Shown one piece after another: positions 1 through 10,943 of a DNA stretch of 37,560 nt. The DNA lies in NCBI GenBank assembly GCA_026391915.1, contig JAPLCZ010000237.1:1-37560 (forward strand), written 5' to 3'. Source of the DNA: Bacteroidota bacterium. Lineage in GTDB: Bacteria > Bacteroidota > Bacteroidia > CAILMK01. Both the position numbers and the translations under genes were made by a program. How positions within the stretch are numbered: position 1 is the first letter of the stretch; each line of letters opens with the position of its first letter. The notes beneath the pieces were generated by a model. It did not search any database, had not been told where the DNA came from, and saw nothing but the letters and a program-made list of their open reading frames with translations.

Positions 1-3000
1 AGCTATCAGAATAATAAGGATAAACACCGCCATTATAGCTAGAGTCAATTTCATTATCTAAAATGCGAAGATTATTATCATGGCTGTAATATCCACCTTG
101 TAAATAGATGCTATAATAACCACCACTAATGTGGTTACCTTGTATAAGTAAATCATCATAACCACCACCACTTATTACTGCATCACCTGCATAATAATAG
201 TAGTTATTCTCACTGATAAGTCTATTATTGATAAATTTATTATGATTAGCACCACCACTTACTTTAACAGCAGTACGGTAGTAATAATAGTTAGATAGTG
301 AACCACCATTACTTCTATTAATAGTTAAATCCTTAAAGGTTACATAATCAGCACCATCAAGTTCAACAACATAGTCGTTTGTAGAACTAGTGCTACCAAT
401 ATAGTAGATACTTACTTTAGAGCTATCACCACTTTGGCTTTGGAAAGTCACAGTTTTGCTAGCAGAAGATCCAGTAATTGCACTAAGACTTATTTTCTCA
501 TTATAAGCACCATCTCTTACATTAAAGATTGCTGCGGCACAAAGACCACGTGTGTTAAGAGCAGTAGCAGCTAATGTGAAGGTAGCAAAACTAGGAGATG
601 TACCTCCAATTGTATAAGTGCCGCCCAATGAAGTTTGTAATGAGCCATTATAGAAAGTATCATTAGCATGATTGCCATCAGTAACACCATTCGGAACTGT
701 ACTATAACTCTTAAAGGTATAGGTACTTGATGATGAGAAGGTATAAGTACCAACGGTAACAGAAGCAGAAGTACCAGAAACTAAAGAACCAGTCCATGAA
801 TATGAACTAGGAGTAGCACCATTAATAGAATAATAAATAGTAGCACTTGTAAGAGTGGTTAGACCAAAATTCTTAAGTGTTACATTTATATTCTGACTTC
901 CAGCACAAGGAGTATTAGCTAAACCAGTAATACCTGCATCGTCAGTTGCAACAGCAAACTCATCAGCACCAATATCAGGTGTTGATGTGTGGCGTGTTGT
1001 ACCATCAATATCATCAGTGATAGATGTTATTACAGTGGCAGCACCATCAAGAGTAGGAGCTGATACGTGAAGATCTGTATTGCTTGTATAACCTGGGTCA
1101 ACATTTTGTCCATTTGCATCGTTACCAGTATTGCTCTGCCAATCACTGAAAGAACTTTGAGAAGTATACTGCCAGTCACCAAAGGTAGAACCAGTGATAT
1201 AATAGTTATTATAATCTACAGTACCGATACCTGAATAACCATACATTGAAACTGCTTGGCCACCACCTGTATTAACAATATTATTGTTCTCAGCATTGTT
1301 AGCACCAGCATTATAATAGATATATAAACCTATAGAGTTTGAAGCACCATAAACATTAATATTGTTGTAATACATGTTTACGTAGTTGTTGTAATAATTG
1401 TCGTATATACCATAAGTAGTATAGTAACTAGAGCTACCTCCAACAGAAATAAAGTTGTTGAAAATGTTAACAGCTTTGGTAGAACTAGAAGCACAATAGT
1501 ACATGTAGATACCACAGTTTTCATAATCTGGAGAACCAGTAAGTGAAATCTTATTATAAGAGATGTTTGATTTATCAACATAATACATATTTATACCATA
1601 CATACTTGTTGAGGTATAATTAACATTCATAACTTTCATTATGTTGTTGCTGATAGTCATATTCTTATGGTAGTAAAACTGATTTTGAGTAATACTATCC
1701 ATATCATTATTTGATATAACAGTACCCGACTCTTGGCTACCAGAACTTGCACCAAACCAGTAGAATCCTTGACCATTTCTCATAATGTTATTGGTGAAAT
1801 GATTTGCTGTATCATTAGTACCAGCTGAGTAAACCAAATAGTGTGGGAAGTATTCGTATGAAGGATATACAGAACGAATTCTGTTATAGGTAAAGTTATT
1901 ATTATTAGCACCATTCATAATTTGAATTACTGCACCATAATAATTACTGCCAGATCCTGTACGTTCAATAGTCATTTTATTAAAGGTAACGAAGTCAGCT
2001 CCGTTTAAAGTAACAACGTAAATACTAGAACCAGTCGCGTAGTTCAAACTTACTTTAGTATAATCTAAACTTTGGCTTTGGAAGGTAATAGTATTAGTTG
2101 CAGAAGTACCTGCAATAGCATTTAATGTAATATACTCATTATAGCTACCATCTCTAACATTAAATACAACTGCACCGCAAACACCAAAAGTATTTAAGGC
2201 TGCAGCTGCTGCAGTAAAGGTTGCATAATCAGGTGATGAACCACCAATCGTTTTAGTACCAGTTAATGCTTCTTTAACATTAACAGCGCTAATTGTATCA
2301 TTTGCAGGTTCGCCGTCAGTAAGACCATTAGGTAATGAAATGGTAAAGGCAACATTATAAACATTACCAGTACTATAAGTGTAAGTACCAATAGTAACAT
2401 TTGAACTTTGACCAACAGCCAAACTTCCAGTCCAAGAATAAGGGGTTTGCGCACTTCCGTTTACAGACCATGCAATATTCTCAGAGGTAACTGTAGATAG
2501 ACCTTGGTTAGTTAAAGTAACTACCACATTTTGAGTACCCAAACAGAAATTAACTGAAGGAGAGTTAAGAGTAACCGCCATATCCAAACTATCAGGAGTA
2601 AATTCATCAGAACCAATATCAGGAGTAGTACCACGAGTTTCGCCATCAATATCAGTTGTAACACCGCTATAGCTAACACCTTTATTATTGATACCAATGC
2701 CCTTAGCATGTAGGTTAGTTGCACTTACATATTTAGGATCTTTACTTATAGAACTAGCTTCTTTACCACTATAACTTTTCCAAGTAGAGAGGTCAGCAGT
2801 AGTGCTATAATTACACATTCCAAAACTACCACCATTAGGTTGCCAGAAATCATTGTAATCCATTTGCCCCATATAGTAAGTATAGTAAACAAACATAACC
2901 TGTCCAGTTGAGCTGGTATTTACATTGATGTTATTTACAAAACGGGTATTATTTCCAGAGTTGTAATCATACATATAGAAGTTTGCCTGGTAGGTACTGC

Positions 3001-6000
3001 TTGCCCCCATATTGGAATATAAACTGTTATTATAGAAGAAATTACCTTTACTAAAATAGCAATAGATATTTGCATAGTTAAGGTATGAATAAGTAGAGGT
3101 AGTTGTTGTAGAAATCCAGTTATTAGAGATTAATGATGAAGAACCATTGCCATAATAAAAGTACATTCCATTGCCACCATAATAACCAGTTTCAACAAAA
3201 ATTTTGTTCTTAGAAATTGCAGTGATTGTATTGCAATACTGAAGGTATAGACCATAAGTATTAGAATAGTCAGAAGAACCATTGGCCAATACCCTTAGGT
3301 AATTGCCAGTCATATTAATGTTATTAATATAGTAACAGTATAAACCGTATGTTCTAACACTATCAATGTAGTTATTTTTAATAACTAAACCATTGGTAGA
3401 ACCACTATAGTTATAATAGTGGAATGAATAGCTTCCGTTTGTAATGCTGTTTTGGTCAAAAGTATTTGCAGAGTCATCAGTAGTTCCATATTTATATATG
3501 TTATAGAAACTGCTATAGTAATATGGAGATTTAACACCAATAATTCTGCAATGAGAGAAAGTGTTGTTGGTTGAAGTATTCTGGATAGTTACTAAAGTGC
3601 CATAACTGCCATATACAGAACCAGTACGTTGGATGGTCATCTTGCTAAATTTCACAAAATCACAACCATTCAAAGTAATGTTAGAAGCAGAGTTAGAAGT
3701 AGAATTATAAAGATTTACTTTAGTACTATCTAAGCTTTGGCTTTGGAATGTAACAGTATTAATAGCAGAAGCACCAGGTACGTTACCAATAGAAATTCGC
3801 TGATTATAAGAACCATCTCTAACATTAAAAATAAGAGGTGCGCATACACCATAAGTAGTTAGGTCAGCAACAGCCAATGCAAAAGTTGAATAAGTTGGGG
3901 AAGACCCACCAATTGTTTTTGTACCACTAAGAGCTGCTTTTAAGTTTACAGAACTTAAAGTGTCATTAGAGTTATCGTTATCTGAATTGCCATTAGGTTT
4001 GTATGAGGTAGCAACAACATTATAAACACCAGAAACGAATGAGTAGGTTCCAAGTGTGATATTTGAGCTAGAACCTGCAGCAAGACTACCTGTCCATTGA
4101 TAAGGAGTTTGAGTAGTACCATTTACACTCCATGCTATAGAATCTGAAACAAGTGTAACACTACCATTATTTGTTAATGTAATAGTTACATTATTAGTAC
4201 CTACGCAATAGTTTGCTACAGGAGTAATATAAGCAGTAATTACAGCATCATATGGAGAAGGAGTAGGCTCATCAGCACCAATAGTTGGCTTAAGAGCATT
4301 TCTAAATTCACCATCATAGTCAGTGGTTAAACCAGAAATAGGAGTTCCTTTTTTCTTGATACCAGCTGCTGAAGTATGCAAATCAGTATTACTGGTAAAG
4401 GTTGGATCCATACTTACGCTATTAGCGTCATATCCAGAACCTGAACTTTGCCAAGAAGAAAGTGTATAATAAGTGCTTCCGTTATAAGAAACCAACGCAT
4501 AGCTTCCACCGCCTGCATTATATAAATTGTTATAATTACAAGAAGTAAATACTGGGCTATAGTAATAGTAGGAATAAAGTGCATAACCTCTGTTGGTATT
4601 TACCAAATTGTTATTTTTTATGTTCCAGTTATTAGCGCTATAGTAGTAGTAGTTATATAAGCAATAACCATTTGCATTATAGCTTGAGGTATTATAGATA
4701 TTTATATTGTTATAATAGATATCCCAGTTTTGACTGTAGTAAGCATAAATACCATAAGCGTTATAATTGATACCGTTAATAGCTATCATGTTATTAGTAA
4801 TTTTACCAGTACCAGAAGCAGGGCTACAATAGTAGTTTAAGTAGATTCCGTAACCACCAGTTGGTAAATCAATTTTATTGTTTCTGATGTAAGTATTATC
4901 AGTTACATACTGCATCATAATAGCATAACCATAACTGCTTAATTTATTGGTAATTTTATTTCCGGTAATAGTTAAGTCATTTTGGTACACGCAATAAATT
5001 TGATAATAGTAAGAGCTATCAATTGTATTATTTGTAATGCGGTAACCAACTTCATGGGTGCTATAATTACCTTGTAAATACATGGTATAATATCCACCAC
5101 GGATAATGTTATTATTAAATGTGTTAGCTGAGTCAAGTGAGCTATAGTCATCAAAAACAACATAGCCATAGTTATAAGAACTTGTAATACCCTTAAGGAT
5201 ACTATTCTTGAATGTGTTATGACTTGCACCACTTATTAATCTCACAACTTCAGTACTTACATAAGAAGCAGCTTGGCGCATGATAGTCATTTTGTTAAAA
5301 ATGATATACTCTGCTCCAACAAGACCTACAACGTAATTAGGAGAAGTGGCAGAACCACTTCTGTATAAGGTAACTTTAGTACTATCTAAGCTTTGGCTTT
5401 GGAAAGTAATAGTGTTGGTAGCAGAAGCACCAGTAATAGCTGGTATAGTTACATATTCGTTATAGCTACCATCTCTTACATTAAATGTTGTTGCACCACA
5501 AACACCGCGAGATGAAAGGGCTGTAACCGCAGCAGTAAATGTTGCAAAATCAGGAGAAGAACCACCAATAGTTTTAGAACCATTTAAAGCAGAATTCTTA
5601 GCAACAGCAGTAGTGTCATTTACATGATTTACATCAGCAACACCATTGGGGCTTTCACTCCAAACTTTTAGGTTATATACAGTATTTGCAGCCATCGATA
5701 AGCTACCAATATTAATGCTTACAGAAGTACCGGAAGCAAGAGATCCTGTATAAGAATAAGTAGAAGCAGTACCACCATTAACTTTCATTTTGATAGAAGC
5801 AGAAGTCAAGGTATTGATACCGCCATTCAAAAGAGTTACATATATGTTATATGATGTGCCACCGCAATAGTTGCTTGGGCTATCAATACTAGTAATACCA
5901 GCATCATCAGCAGGAGGAGTAAATTCATCAGAACCAATATCAGGAGTAGTAGCATTACGAGTAGTACCATCCATATCGGTAGTTACATCAGTGATTGGTG

Positions 6001-8880
6001 TAGCTGTTCCATTTAAGGCAGCGTTAAATACGTGCAAATTTGTATTGCTTGTATAAAGCGGGTCAACAGAAACAGAATTGGCATCAACGCCAGAACCACT
6101 TTGATGAGAAGCTAAATCAGAATAAGCAGAGCCACCATAATAAGTTAGGTTAGATCCTGATGTATAAAGATTGTTATAATTAATTGCACTAAAGTAAGAT
6201 GTAACTCCAACATACATTGCATAGCCGTTTGAATTATTAACAAAGTTGTTATTGTATAATACATTATTACCACCACCATAAGAGTAACTATATAAAGCAG
6301 CGCTACTTGTAGCTGTTGCAGAATAGATATTTACGTTATTGTAAACTACCTGTAGGTAACTATTGTAAGCCATATTGATACCGTAGCCATTGTAAGAACC
6401 TGGTACTATAGCAATTGTGTTATTTGCAATAAGGCCTTTTATACCACTTGTACATGTATTATCATAAAGATAAAGACCAGCATAGCAACCAATAGGAGTG
6501 TTAATATTATTATTGGTTACGCGTAAACGAGTATCGCAATACTCTAATAGAACGCCATAATATGGGAAATTAGTAACTGTGTTATGGTCAATTGTTAACC
6601 TATCTTGATTGATACAAAGTATAGCATAATAATAAGCACTATCAATTTGGTTATAAGTAAATGTATTTCCAAATGAGTGGCTGCTGTATGAACCATAGAA
6701 ATAAATGGCATAACCATATTTAATTACGTTATTAGAAATTAGGTTACCAGTATCCAGAGAAGAACCACCTTCGTAAAGACCTTGACCATATTGATAGTTA
6801 TATATACGGTTGTTTAAGATTTTATTTTTATGAGCTCCACCTTTAAATTCAATAGTATAACTACCGCTGGTCTGCTTAATAGTCATTTTTTGGAAAGTCA
6901 CGAAATCAGCACCATTAAGGGTGATTACTGTGCTGCCATTTTGCAAGGTAACTTTTGTGCTATCCAAACTTTGGCTTTGGAAAGTAATTGTATTAGTTGC
7001 AGATGCACCTTGTATTGGGTCTAGAGTAATGGACTCTGTATAAGATCCATTTCTAACATTAAAGGTTACTGCTCCACAAACACCATTTGCATTAAGTGCG
7101 GCAACTGCTAAAGCAAAAGTTGCATAATCAGGGCTACTGCCACCAATGGTTTTAGAACCACTTAATGATGCACCAAGTGTAGAACTTACTGAATCATTTG
7201 CTGCATTGCCATCAGCACCACCATTAGGGTTGGTAACTTTAGCAGCCACAGTATTGCTGCTACCGCTAAAAGTTTTTGTACCCACCATAACAGAGGTATT
7301 ACTACCGCTTGCCAATGAACCTGAATATACATAATCAGTTTGAGCAGTACCATTGAACCACCATTTAATAGTGGCACTAGTAAGCGTATTCAAACCAGCA
7401 TTTTTCAAATGAACATATACGGCTTTAGAATTACCTGCACAATAAGTAGAAGGACTATCTACATCTGTAATTCCGGCGTCATCAGAAACTGGAGAGATTT
7501 CATCAGCACCAATATCAGGTGTAGATGTATTTCTTACATCTCCGTCAAAATCTCTTGTATAACCAGTTATTACAACACCTTTAGCGTTAAGCCCGGTGTT
7601 ATTAATATGAAGGTCATTAGTTGCAGTATTGTTATAGCTTGGGTCAACATTTAAAGAATTTGCATCTTTACTTGTTCCGCTTTTCCAAGAGCTGAAGCTT
7701 GAGTAAGTGCTACTATTATATGTTCCAAAACTACCAGAACTTACCTGATAATAATTATTATAGTTTATAGAACCAGAAGACATAGTAGGGTAGATGTCAT
7801 AAATTTTATTACCGTAATTGGTAACAATATTATTGTTTTTGATAATACTACCAGTACTAGATGAAGACACATTTACAGCAGAATAGTAGCCATAAGATGC
7901 TTCATAATAAATATTGTTATAAACTAAATCTGTATAAGTTGAACTGCCCAGATAAACTGAACAATAAGAATAAGAATAACCTGCACCACTTGTAATAAAG
8001 TTGTTTGCAATTTTACAATGCTTAGAGGAAATACCTCCTGCATCATATAAATAAACAGGATAATAATTATCGCCAATTCTATTGCCAGTAATAATAGAAC
8101 TTCTGCAATATTGTAAATAGATATTCATCCCATAAGGATAACCAGTTGCACCAATGTTAGAATTGGTAACATGTAATTGAGTATAATTAGCTTGAATATT
8201 ATAGTACATTGGGTTGCTATCAATATCGCAATGGTCAAAATAAAATACATCCTGATAAGAAGTAGAATATGCACCATATAAATTGATACATCCGTAATAA
8301 GCTCCACGGTGAATACCGCAATAAGTGAAATGATTACCAGTATCCTGATAACCCCAATCTGATGTAATAGCTGCATCATAGGTAGACCATGATTGGTCTT
8401 CGGTACCTCTAATTTGGCAAGAGGTAAAGCTGTTGTTGTTAGAACCGCCATCAATACGAACACAAGTTCCGTAATAGTTACCTGAGCCATTAGTTACCTC
8501 AATGCTCATGTCTTTAAAATTCACCCACTCGCAACCATTTAATTGGATTACGTAATTGAGGTAAGTAGTGTTGGACATATCATAAGCATCCTTATATAGG
8601 TGTACTTTAGAACTGTCCCCAGAAGCACCTTGGAAAGTAATAGTGTAGGATGAGGAGGCACCTGAGATGGCAGAAATCTCCATCTGTTCATCATAGGCTC
8701 CATCAGCTACATTAAAAATTACTGCCCCAGAAACTCCGGAACCATTTGCAGAGCCCCCATCGGAACGGGAACCTGAGATAAGGTCTCCTACTGCAGCATC
8801 AAAACTTTGATAGTTTGTGCTGCTGGCAGAAGAGCCAGGATCAATTGTGTACGTACCACTTAGTTGAGCCCAACCGCTAA
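1..8880 (-). repeat. Six tandem modules (~1.6 kb each) inside the giant gene
   Basis: Module starts, marked by the TIGGSSP-like motif, lie near 8860 (divergent, TIDPGSS), 7165, 5585, 3935, 2270 and 630. The spacing is about 1580-1695 bases. Five modules are complete and the sixth is cut by the window edge. Each module holds one beta-helix segment and one CARDB-like domain. The first module is the most divergent and carries a Ser/Gly-rich insertion before GAVIFNVADG. Confidence 0.85.
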
Positions 8881-8953
8881 CGGTTGTAATCAACATAAAT
8901 AGCAGTACTAGAAAAGCACCCTTTAGGGGCGCGCCTTTGTAAATGTGTTTCAT
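1..8953 (-). CDS. Giant secreted modular beta-helix/CARDB-like repeat protein, C-terminus off window
   Basis: The frame opens at the ATG at 8953-8951 and no stop was met in a by-eye reading down to base 2. That is exactly 2984 codons, and the repeated D-I-G-A-D-E linkers near 7500, 5925, 4268, 2603 and 959 all fall in this one frame. The N-terminus MKHIYKGAPL continues into a hydrophobic stretch ending GWAQ, a good signal peptide with likely cleavage after A29. The remainder is modules of about 530 residues. Each has a start resembling TIGGSSPDYATF, the signatures GVCGAVTFNVRDGSYNE and TFQSQSLDSTKV, a long Asn/Tyr/Ser/Gly-rich stretch with the periodicity of a right-handed parallel beta-helix, a DIGADEF linker, and an about 110-residue CARDB-like Ig fold. 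Family knowledge points to a surface or extracellular adhesin or glycan-binding protein; a T9SS sorting domain is expected beyond the left edge but is not visible. No catalytic motif was recognised, so the function is unknown. Confidence 0.9.
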   Translation of the reverse strand, partial: MKHIYKGAPLKGAFLVLLFMLITTVSGWAQLSGTYTIDPGSSASSTNYQSFDAAVGDLISGSRSDGGSANGSGVSGAVIFNVADGAYDEQMEISAISGASSSYTITFQGASGDSSKVHLYKDAYDMSNTTYLNYVIQLNGCEWVNFKDMSIEVTNGSGNYYGTCVRIDGGSNNNSFTSCQIRGTEDQSWSTYDAAITSDWGYQDTGNHFTYCGIHRGAYYGCINLYGAYSTSYQDVFYFDHCDIDSNPMYYNIQANYTQLHVTNSNIGATGYPYGMNIYLQYCRSSIITGNRIGDNYYPVYLYDAGGISSKHCKIANNFITSGAGYSYSYCSVYLGSSTYTDLVYNNIYYEASYGYYSAVNVSSSSTGSIIKNNNIVTNYGNKIYDIYPTMSSGSINYNNYYQVSSGSFGTYNSSTYSSFSSWKSGTSKDANSLNVDPSYNNTATNDLHINNTGLNAKGVVITGYTRDFDGDVRNTSTPDIGADEISPVSDDAGITDVDSPSTYCAGNSKAVYVHLKNAGLNTLTSATIKWWFNGTAQTDYVYSGSLASGSNTSVMVGTKTFSGSSNTVAAKVTNPNGGADGNAANDSVSSTLGASLSGSKTIGGSSPDYATFALAVAALNANGVCGAVTFNVRNGSYTESITLDPIQGASATNTITFQSQSLDSTKVTLQNGSTVITLNGADFVTFQKMTIKQTSGSYTIEFKGGAHKNKILNNRIYNYQYGQGLYEGGSSLDTGNLISNNVIKYGYAIYFYGSYSSHSFGNTFTYNQIDSAYYYAILCINQDRLTIDHNTVTNFPYYGVLLEYCDTRLRVTNNNINTPIGCYAGLYLYDNTCTSGIKGLIANNTIAIVPGSYNGYGINMAYNSYLQVVYNNVNIYSATATSSAALYSYSYGGGNNVLYNNNFVNNSNGYAMYVGVTSYFSAINYNNLYTSGSNLTYYGGSAYSDLASHQSGSGVDANSVSVDPLYTSNTNLHVFNAALNGTATPITDVTTDMDGTTRNATTPDIGSDEFTPPADDAGITSIDSPSNYCGGTSYNIYVTLLNGGINTLTSASIKMKVNGGTASTYSYTGSLASGTSVSINIGSLSMAANTVYNLKVWSESPNGVADVNHVNDTTAVAKNSALNGSKTIGGSSPDFATFTAAVTALSSRGVCGATTFNVRDGSYNEYVTIPAITGASATNTITFQSQSLDSTKVTLYRSGSATSPNYVVGLVGAEYIIFNKMTIMRQAASYVSTEVVRLISGASHNTFKNSILKGITSSYNYGYVVFDDYSSLDSANTFNNNIIRGGYYTMYLQGNYSTHEVGYRITNNTIDSSYYYQIYCVYQNDLTITGNKITNKLSSYGYAIMMQYVTDNTYIRNNKIDLPTGGYGIYLNYYCSPASGTGKITNNMIAINGINYNAYGIYAYYSQNWDIYYNNINIYNTSSYNANGYCLYNYYYYSANNWNIKNNNLVNTNRGYALYSYYYYSPVFTSCNYNNLYNAGGGSYALVSYNGSTYYTLSSWQSSGSGYDANSVSMDPTFTSNTDLHTSAAGIKKKGTPISGLTTDYDGEFRNALKPTIGADEPTPSPYDAVITAYITPVANYCVGTNNVTITLTNNGSVTLVSDSIAWSVNGTTQTPYQWTGSLAAGSSSNITLGTYSFVSGVYNVVATSYKPNGNSDNDNSNDTLSSVNLKAALSGTKTIGGSSPTYSTFALAVADLTTYGVCAPLIFNVRDGSYNQRISIGNVPGASAINTVTFQSQSLDSTKVNLYNSTSNSASNITLNGCDFVKFSKMTIQRTGSVYGSYGTLVTIQNTSTNNTFSHCRIIGVKSPYYYSSFYNIYKYGTTDDSANTFDQNSITNGSYSFHYYNYSGSTNGLVIKNNYIDSVRTYGLYCYYINNINMTGNYLRVLANGSSDYSNTYGLYLQYCNTITAISKNKIFVETGYYGGNGMYFYYGNGSSSLISNNWISTTTTSTYSYLNYANIYCYFSKGNFFYNNSLYSNMGASSTYQANFYMYDYNSGNNTRFVNNINVNTSSTGQVMFVYYTYYMGQMDYNDFWQPNGGSFGMCNYSTTADLSTWKSYSGKEASSISKDPKYVSATNLHAKGIGINNKGVSYSGVTTDIDGETRGTTPDIGSDEFTPDSLDMAVTLNSPSVNFCLGTQNVVVTLTNQGLSTVTSENIAWSVNGSAQTPYSWTGSLAVGQSSNVTIGTYTYSTGNVYNVAFTISLPNGLTDGEPANDTISAVNVKEALTGTKTIGGSSPDYATFTAAAAALNTFGVCGAVVFNVRDGSYNEYITLNAIAGTSATNTITFQSQSLDYTKVSLNYATGSSIYVVTLNGADFVTFNKMTIERTGSGSNYYGAVIQIMNGANNNNFTYNRIRSVYPSYEYFPHYLVYSAGTNDTANHFTNNIMRNGQGFYWFGASSGSQESGTVISNNDMDSITQNQFYYHKNMTISNNIMKVMNVNYTSTSMYGINMYYVDKSNISYNKISLTGSPDYENCGIYMYYCASSSTKAVNIFNNFISVGGSSSYYTTYGIYDNYYNNYVNMYYNNINVYGASNSIGLYIYYNAGANNAENNNIVNTGGGQAVSMYGYSGIGTVDYNNYYITGSTFGDWQYTSQSSFSDWQSNTGNDANGQNVDPGYTSNTDLHVSAPTLDGAATVITSITDDIDGTTRHTSTPDIGADEFAVATDDAGITGLANTPCAGSQNINVTLKNFGLTTLTSATIYYSINGATPSSYSWTGSLVSGTSASVTVGTYTFSSSSTYTFKSYSTVPNGVTDGNHANDTFYNGSLQTSLGGTYTIGGTSPSFATFTLAATALNTRGLCAAAIFNVRDGAYNEKISLSAITGSSASKTVTFQSQSGDSSKVSIYYIGSTSSTNDYVVELDGADYVTFKDLTINRSNGGSLSNYYYYRTAVKVSGGANHNKFINNRLISENNYYYYAGDAVISGGGYDDLLIQGNHISGGYYSIYLQGGYYSHDNNLRILDNEIDSSYNGGVYPYYSDS

Positions 8954-9179
8954 GTATGAAAAATTTAATTTGTTTGCCTGTTAAAAAAGAACAGCCAAAT
9001 TATGTAATATTTTTACGATTGGTGCTAAAATTATTAAATATTTTTATGAACTCACTAAATTCATAGACCACTGTAAGTGGTTGATGTTTAGTAAAACATG
9101 TCAATGTAGCCAAATTAAACGGATTTTGGACTTTCTTTAGGATATTTATACCTCGGAAAATATTTTGTAAGAAATTAAA
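8954..9179. other. AT-rich intergenic region between ABC exporter and giant gene
   Basis: This 226-base stretch lies downstream of the minus-strand ABC gene and upstream of the giant minus-strand gene. It contains a short perfect hairpin, ACCACT-GTA-AGTGGT, at 9067-9081 with no T tract, so it is a poor terminator candidate. A near-consensus -7 element (TAATTTG, one base short of TAnnTTTG) reads towards the giant gene near 9004-8998. No coding signal was seen. Confidence 0.5.
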
Positions 9180-10943
9180 TTATAGCACCAATTCTGAGAA
9201 TTGCAAATCGTAAAGTTGGCGATACTTGCCATTGTTGGAGAGAAGTTGGGCGTGGGTGCCGGCTTCTTTTAGCTCTCCTTTATCCATTAGGATAATTGCG
9301 TTGGCATGCTGGATAGTAGATAGGCGGTGCGCCACAACTATGGAGGTTCTGCCTTGCAATAAAACCTGGGTAGCATGTTGCAAAAGCTCCTCAGTTTCGG
9401 GGTCAACGGAAGAAGTCGCCTCATCCAAAATCAGAATCCTAGGCTGTTGAAGGATAGCACGGATAAATGAAATCAATTGCCGTTGCCCAGAGGAAAGGGT
9501 AGCGCCTCTTTCCTGCACTTGGTAATTATAAGCATCAGGCAAACTCATAATGAAATCATGAACACCAATCAATTTGGCGGCATTGATAATTTCGGCTTCA
9601 GAAATGGCGGTATTGTAAAGTCGAATGTTGTTGAGGATGGTATCTGAAAACAGAAAGACATCCTGCAACACCACTGCAATGTTTTTTCGAAGATGTGTGA
9701 AATCAAAATCTTCCACATTTTTACCATCAATCAAGATGTTGCCTCTTTGGTAGGTGTAAAGCCGATTCACCAAATTAATGATGGATGATTTGCCTGAGCC
9801 TGTGTGCCCAACAATTGCCAGCATTTCGCCATCAGGCACTTTAAAGGAGACATCTTTGAGCACATAATCCTCTTCGTTGTAAGCGAACCACACATTTTTG
9901 AATTCAACTTCTCCTTTGATAGGAGTTTTTGAAGTTCCTGTTTCAGGGATGGAGTCTTCCATATCCAATACTTTAAAAATTCTGTCCGAGGCAACAATAC
10001 CCATTTGCAAAGTATTGAACTTATCCGCAATTTGGCGGATGGGGCGAAAGAGCAAATTGAGGTACATGATAAAAGCCACCACCACCCCAAAACTTAAATC
10101 TCCAGCAATAACGTGAGAGGAACCATACCAGACCACAAGAGCAATGGAGATAGCTGATAAGATTTCTATCACAGGAAAAAAAACAGAGTAGTATAATACC
10201 GACCTTATGTTGGCATCACGATGAAGTTTGTTAATTGCTACAAATCTTTTCATTTCCTCCTCCTCTCTGTTGAAGACCTGCACCACAAACATCCCGGTGA
10301 TATGTTCTTGCAAAAAGGAATTGAGTTTCCCAATTTGGGTGCGCACTTCCTGGAAAGATGATTTGATTTTCTCTTTAAAAATGTAGGCAGCTAATAGCAG
10401 TGGAGGGAGAATGGATAGGCTTACCAAACTCAGCCGCCAATCACTATAAAACATAAAGCAAAGTATCACGATAATTTGCAAGGAGTCTCCAATAATTTGG
10501 ATGAGTCCTTCACTGAAAATATCTGCCACAGCTTCCACATCCGAAATGGTGCGGGTAATCATAGTACCCACGGCAGTTTTGTCATAAACACGCAACCTGA
10601 AATTGACAATTTTATTAAAAATGTAATTGCGCAAATTCAAAATTGCCTGCTGCCCAAGCCATGCTGTTTGGTAGCCTTGCGTATAACTAATCAGCGCTTG
10701 CAAAATTAAAAGCACTGCCACAATCATAGAGTATTTTACCAAGCCAGAAACATCATGCTTTTGGATAAAATGGTCAATAACATATTGCACCGTAAATGGA
10801 ACGGAAGGCGAAACAATTGCCGCAGCCAAAGTTAAGAAAATGGATAGATATAATATCCTTTTGTGATGGGACACCAATCCCAAAACACGCCTTAATACGC
10901 TTAAATCAAATGCTTTTCCGGAAACTTTATAATCAAAACTCAT
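9180..10943 (-). CDS. ABC exporter half-transporter, MsbA-like (fused permease and ATPase)
   Basis: This 587-residue protein has the usual length of a homodimeric type I ABC exporter. Residues about 25-310 form the six-helix membrane domain and about 345-580 the nucleotide-binding domain. Visible ATPase motifs are Walker A GHTGSGKS (379-386), Q-loop Q427, signature LSSGQ (483-487), Walker B ILILDE (503-508) with catalytic E508, and the switch histidine H539. The family exports lipids, lipid A precursors, drugs or peptides from the inner membrane; the substrate cannot be told from sequence, and MsbA-type lipid flipping is only the commonest annotation. Its ATG directly abuts the truA stop with no gap, so it is almost certainly translated from the same message, downstream of truA. 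Confidence 0.93.
   Translation of the reverse strand: MSFDYKVSGKAFDLSVLRRVLGLVSHHKRILYLSIFLTLAAAIVSPSVPFTVQYVIDHFIQKHDVSGLVKYSMIVAVLLILQALISYTQGYQTAWLGQQAILNLRNYIFNKIVNFRLRVYDKTAVGTMITRTISDVEAVADIFSEGLIQIIGDSLQIIVILCFMFYSDWRLSLVSLSILPPLLLAAYIFKEKIKSSFQEVRTQIGKLNSFLQEHITGMFVVQVFNREEEEMKRFVAINKLHRDANIRSVLYYSVFFPVIEILSAISIALVVWYGSSHVIAGDLSFGVVVAFIMYLNLLFRPIRQIADKFNTLQMGIVASDRIFKVLDMEDSIPETGTSKTPIKGEVEFKNVWFAYNEEDYVLKDVSFKVPDGEMLAIVGHTGSGKSSIINLVNRLYTYQRGNILIDGKNVEDFDFTHLRKNIAVVLQDVFLFSDTILNNIRLYNTAISEAEIINAAKLIGVHDFIMSLPDAYNYQVQERGATLSSGQRQLISFIRAILQQPRILILDEATSSVDPETEELLQHATQVLLQGRTSIVVAHRLSTIQHANAIILMDKGELKEAGTHAQLLSNNGKYRQLYDLQFSELVL

Noticed and set aside
571-8490. Many short frames (60-120 residues) on both strands in the left 8.5 kb
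   Set aside because: They are out-of-frame shadows of the 2984-codon giant gene; their periodic low-complexity composition mirrors the repeated modules.
9067-9081. Terminator of the ABC exporter gene
   Set aside because: The 6-bp stem has a three-base loop, no T tract, and lies about 100 bases beyond the stop.
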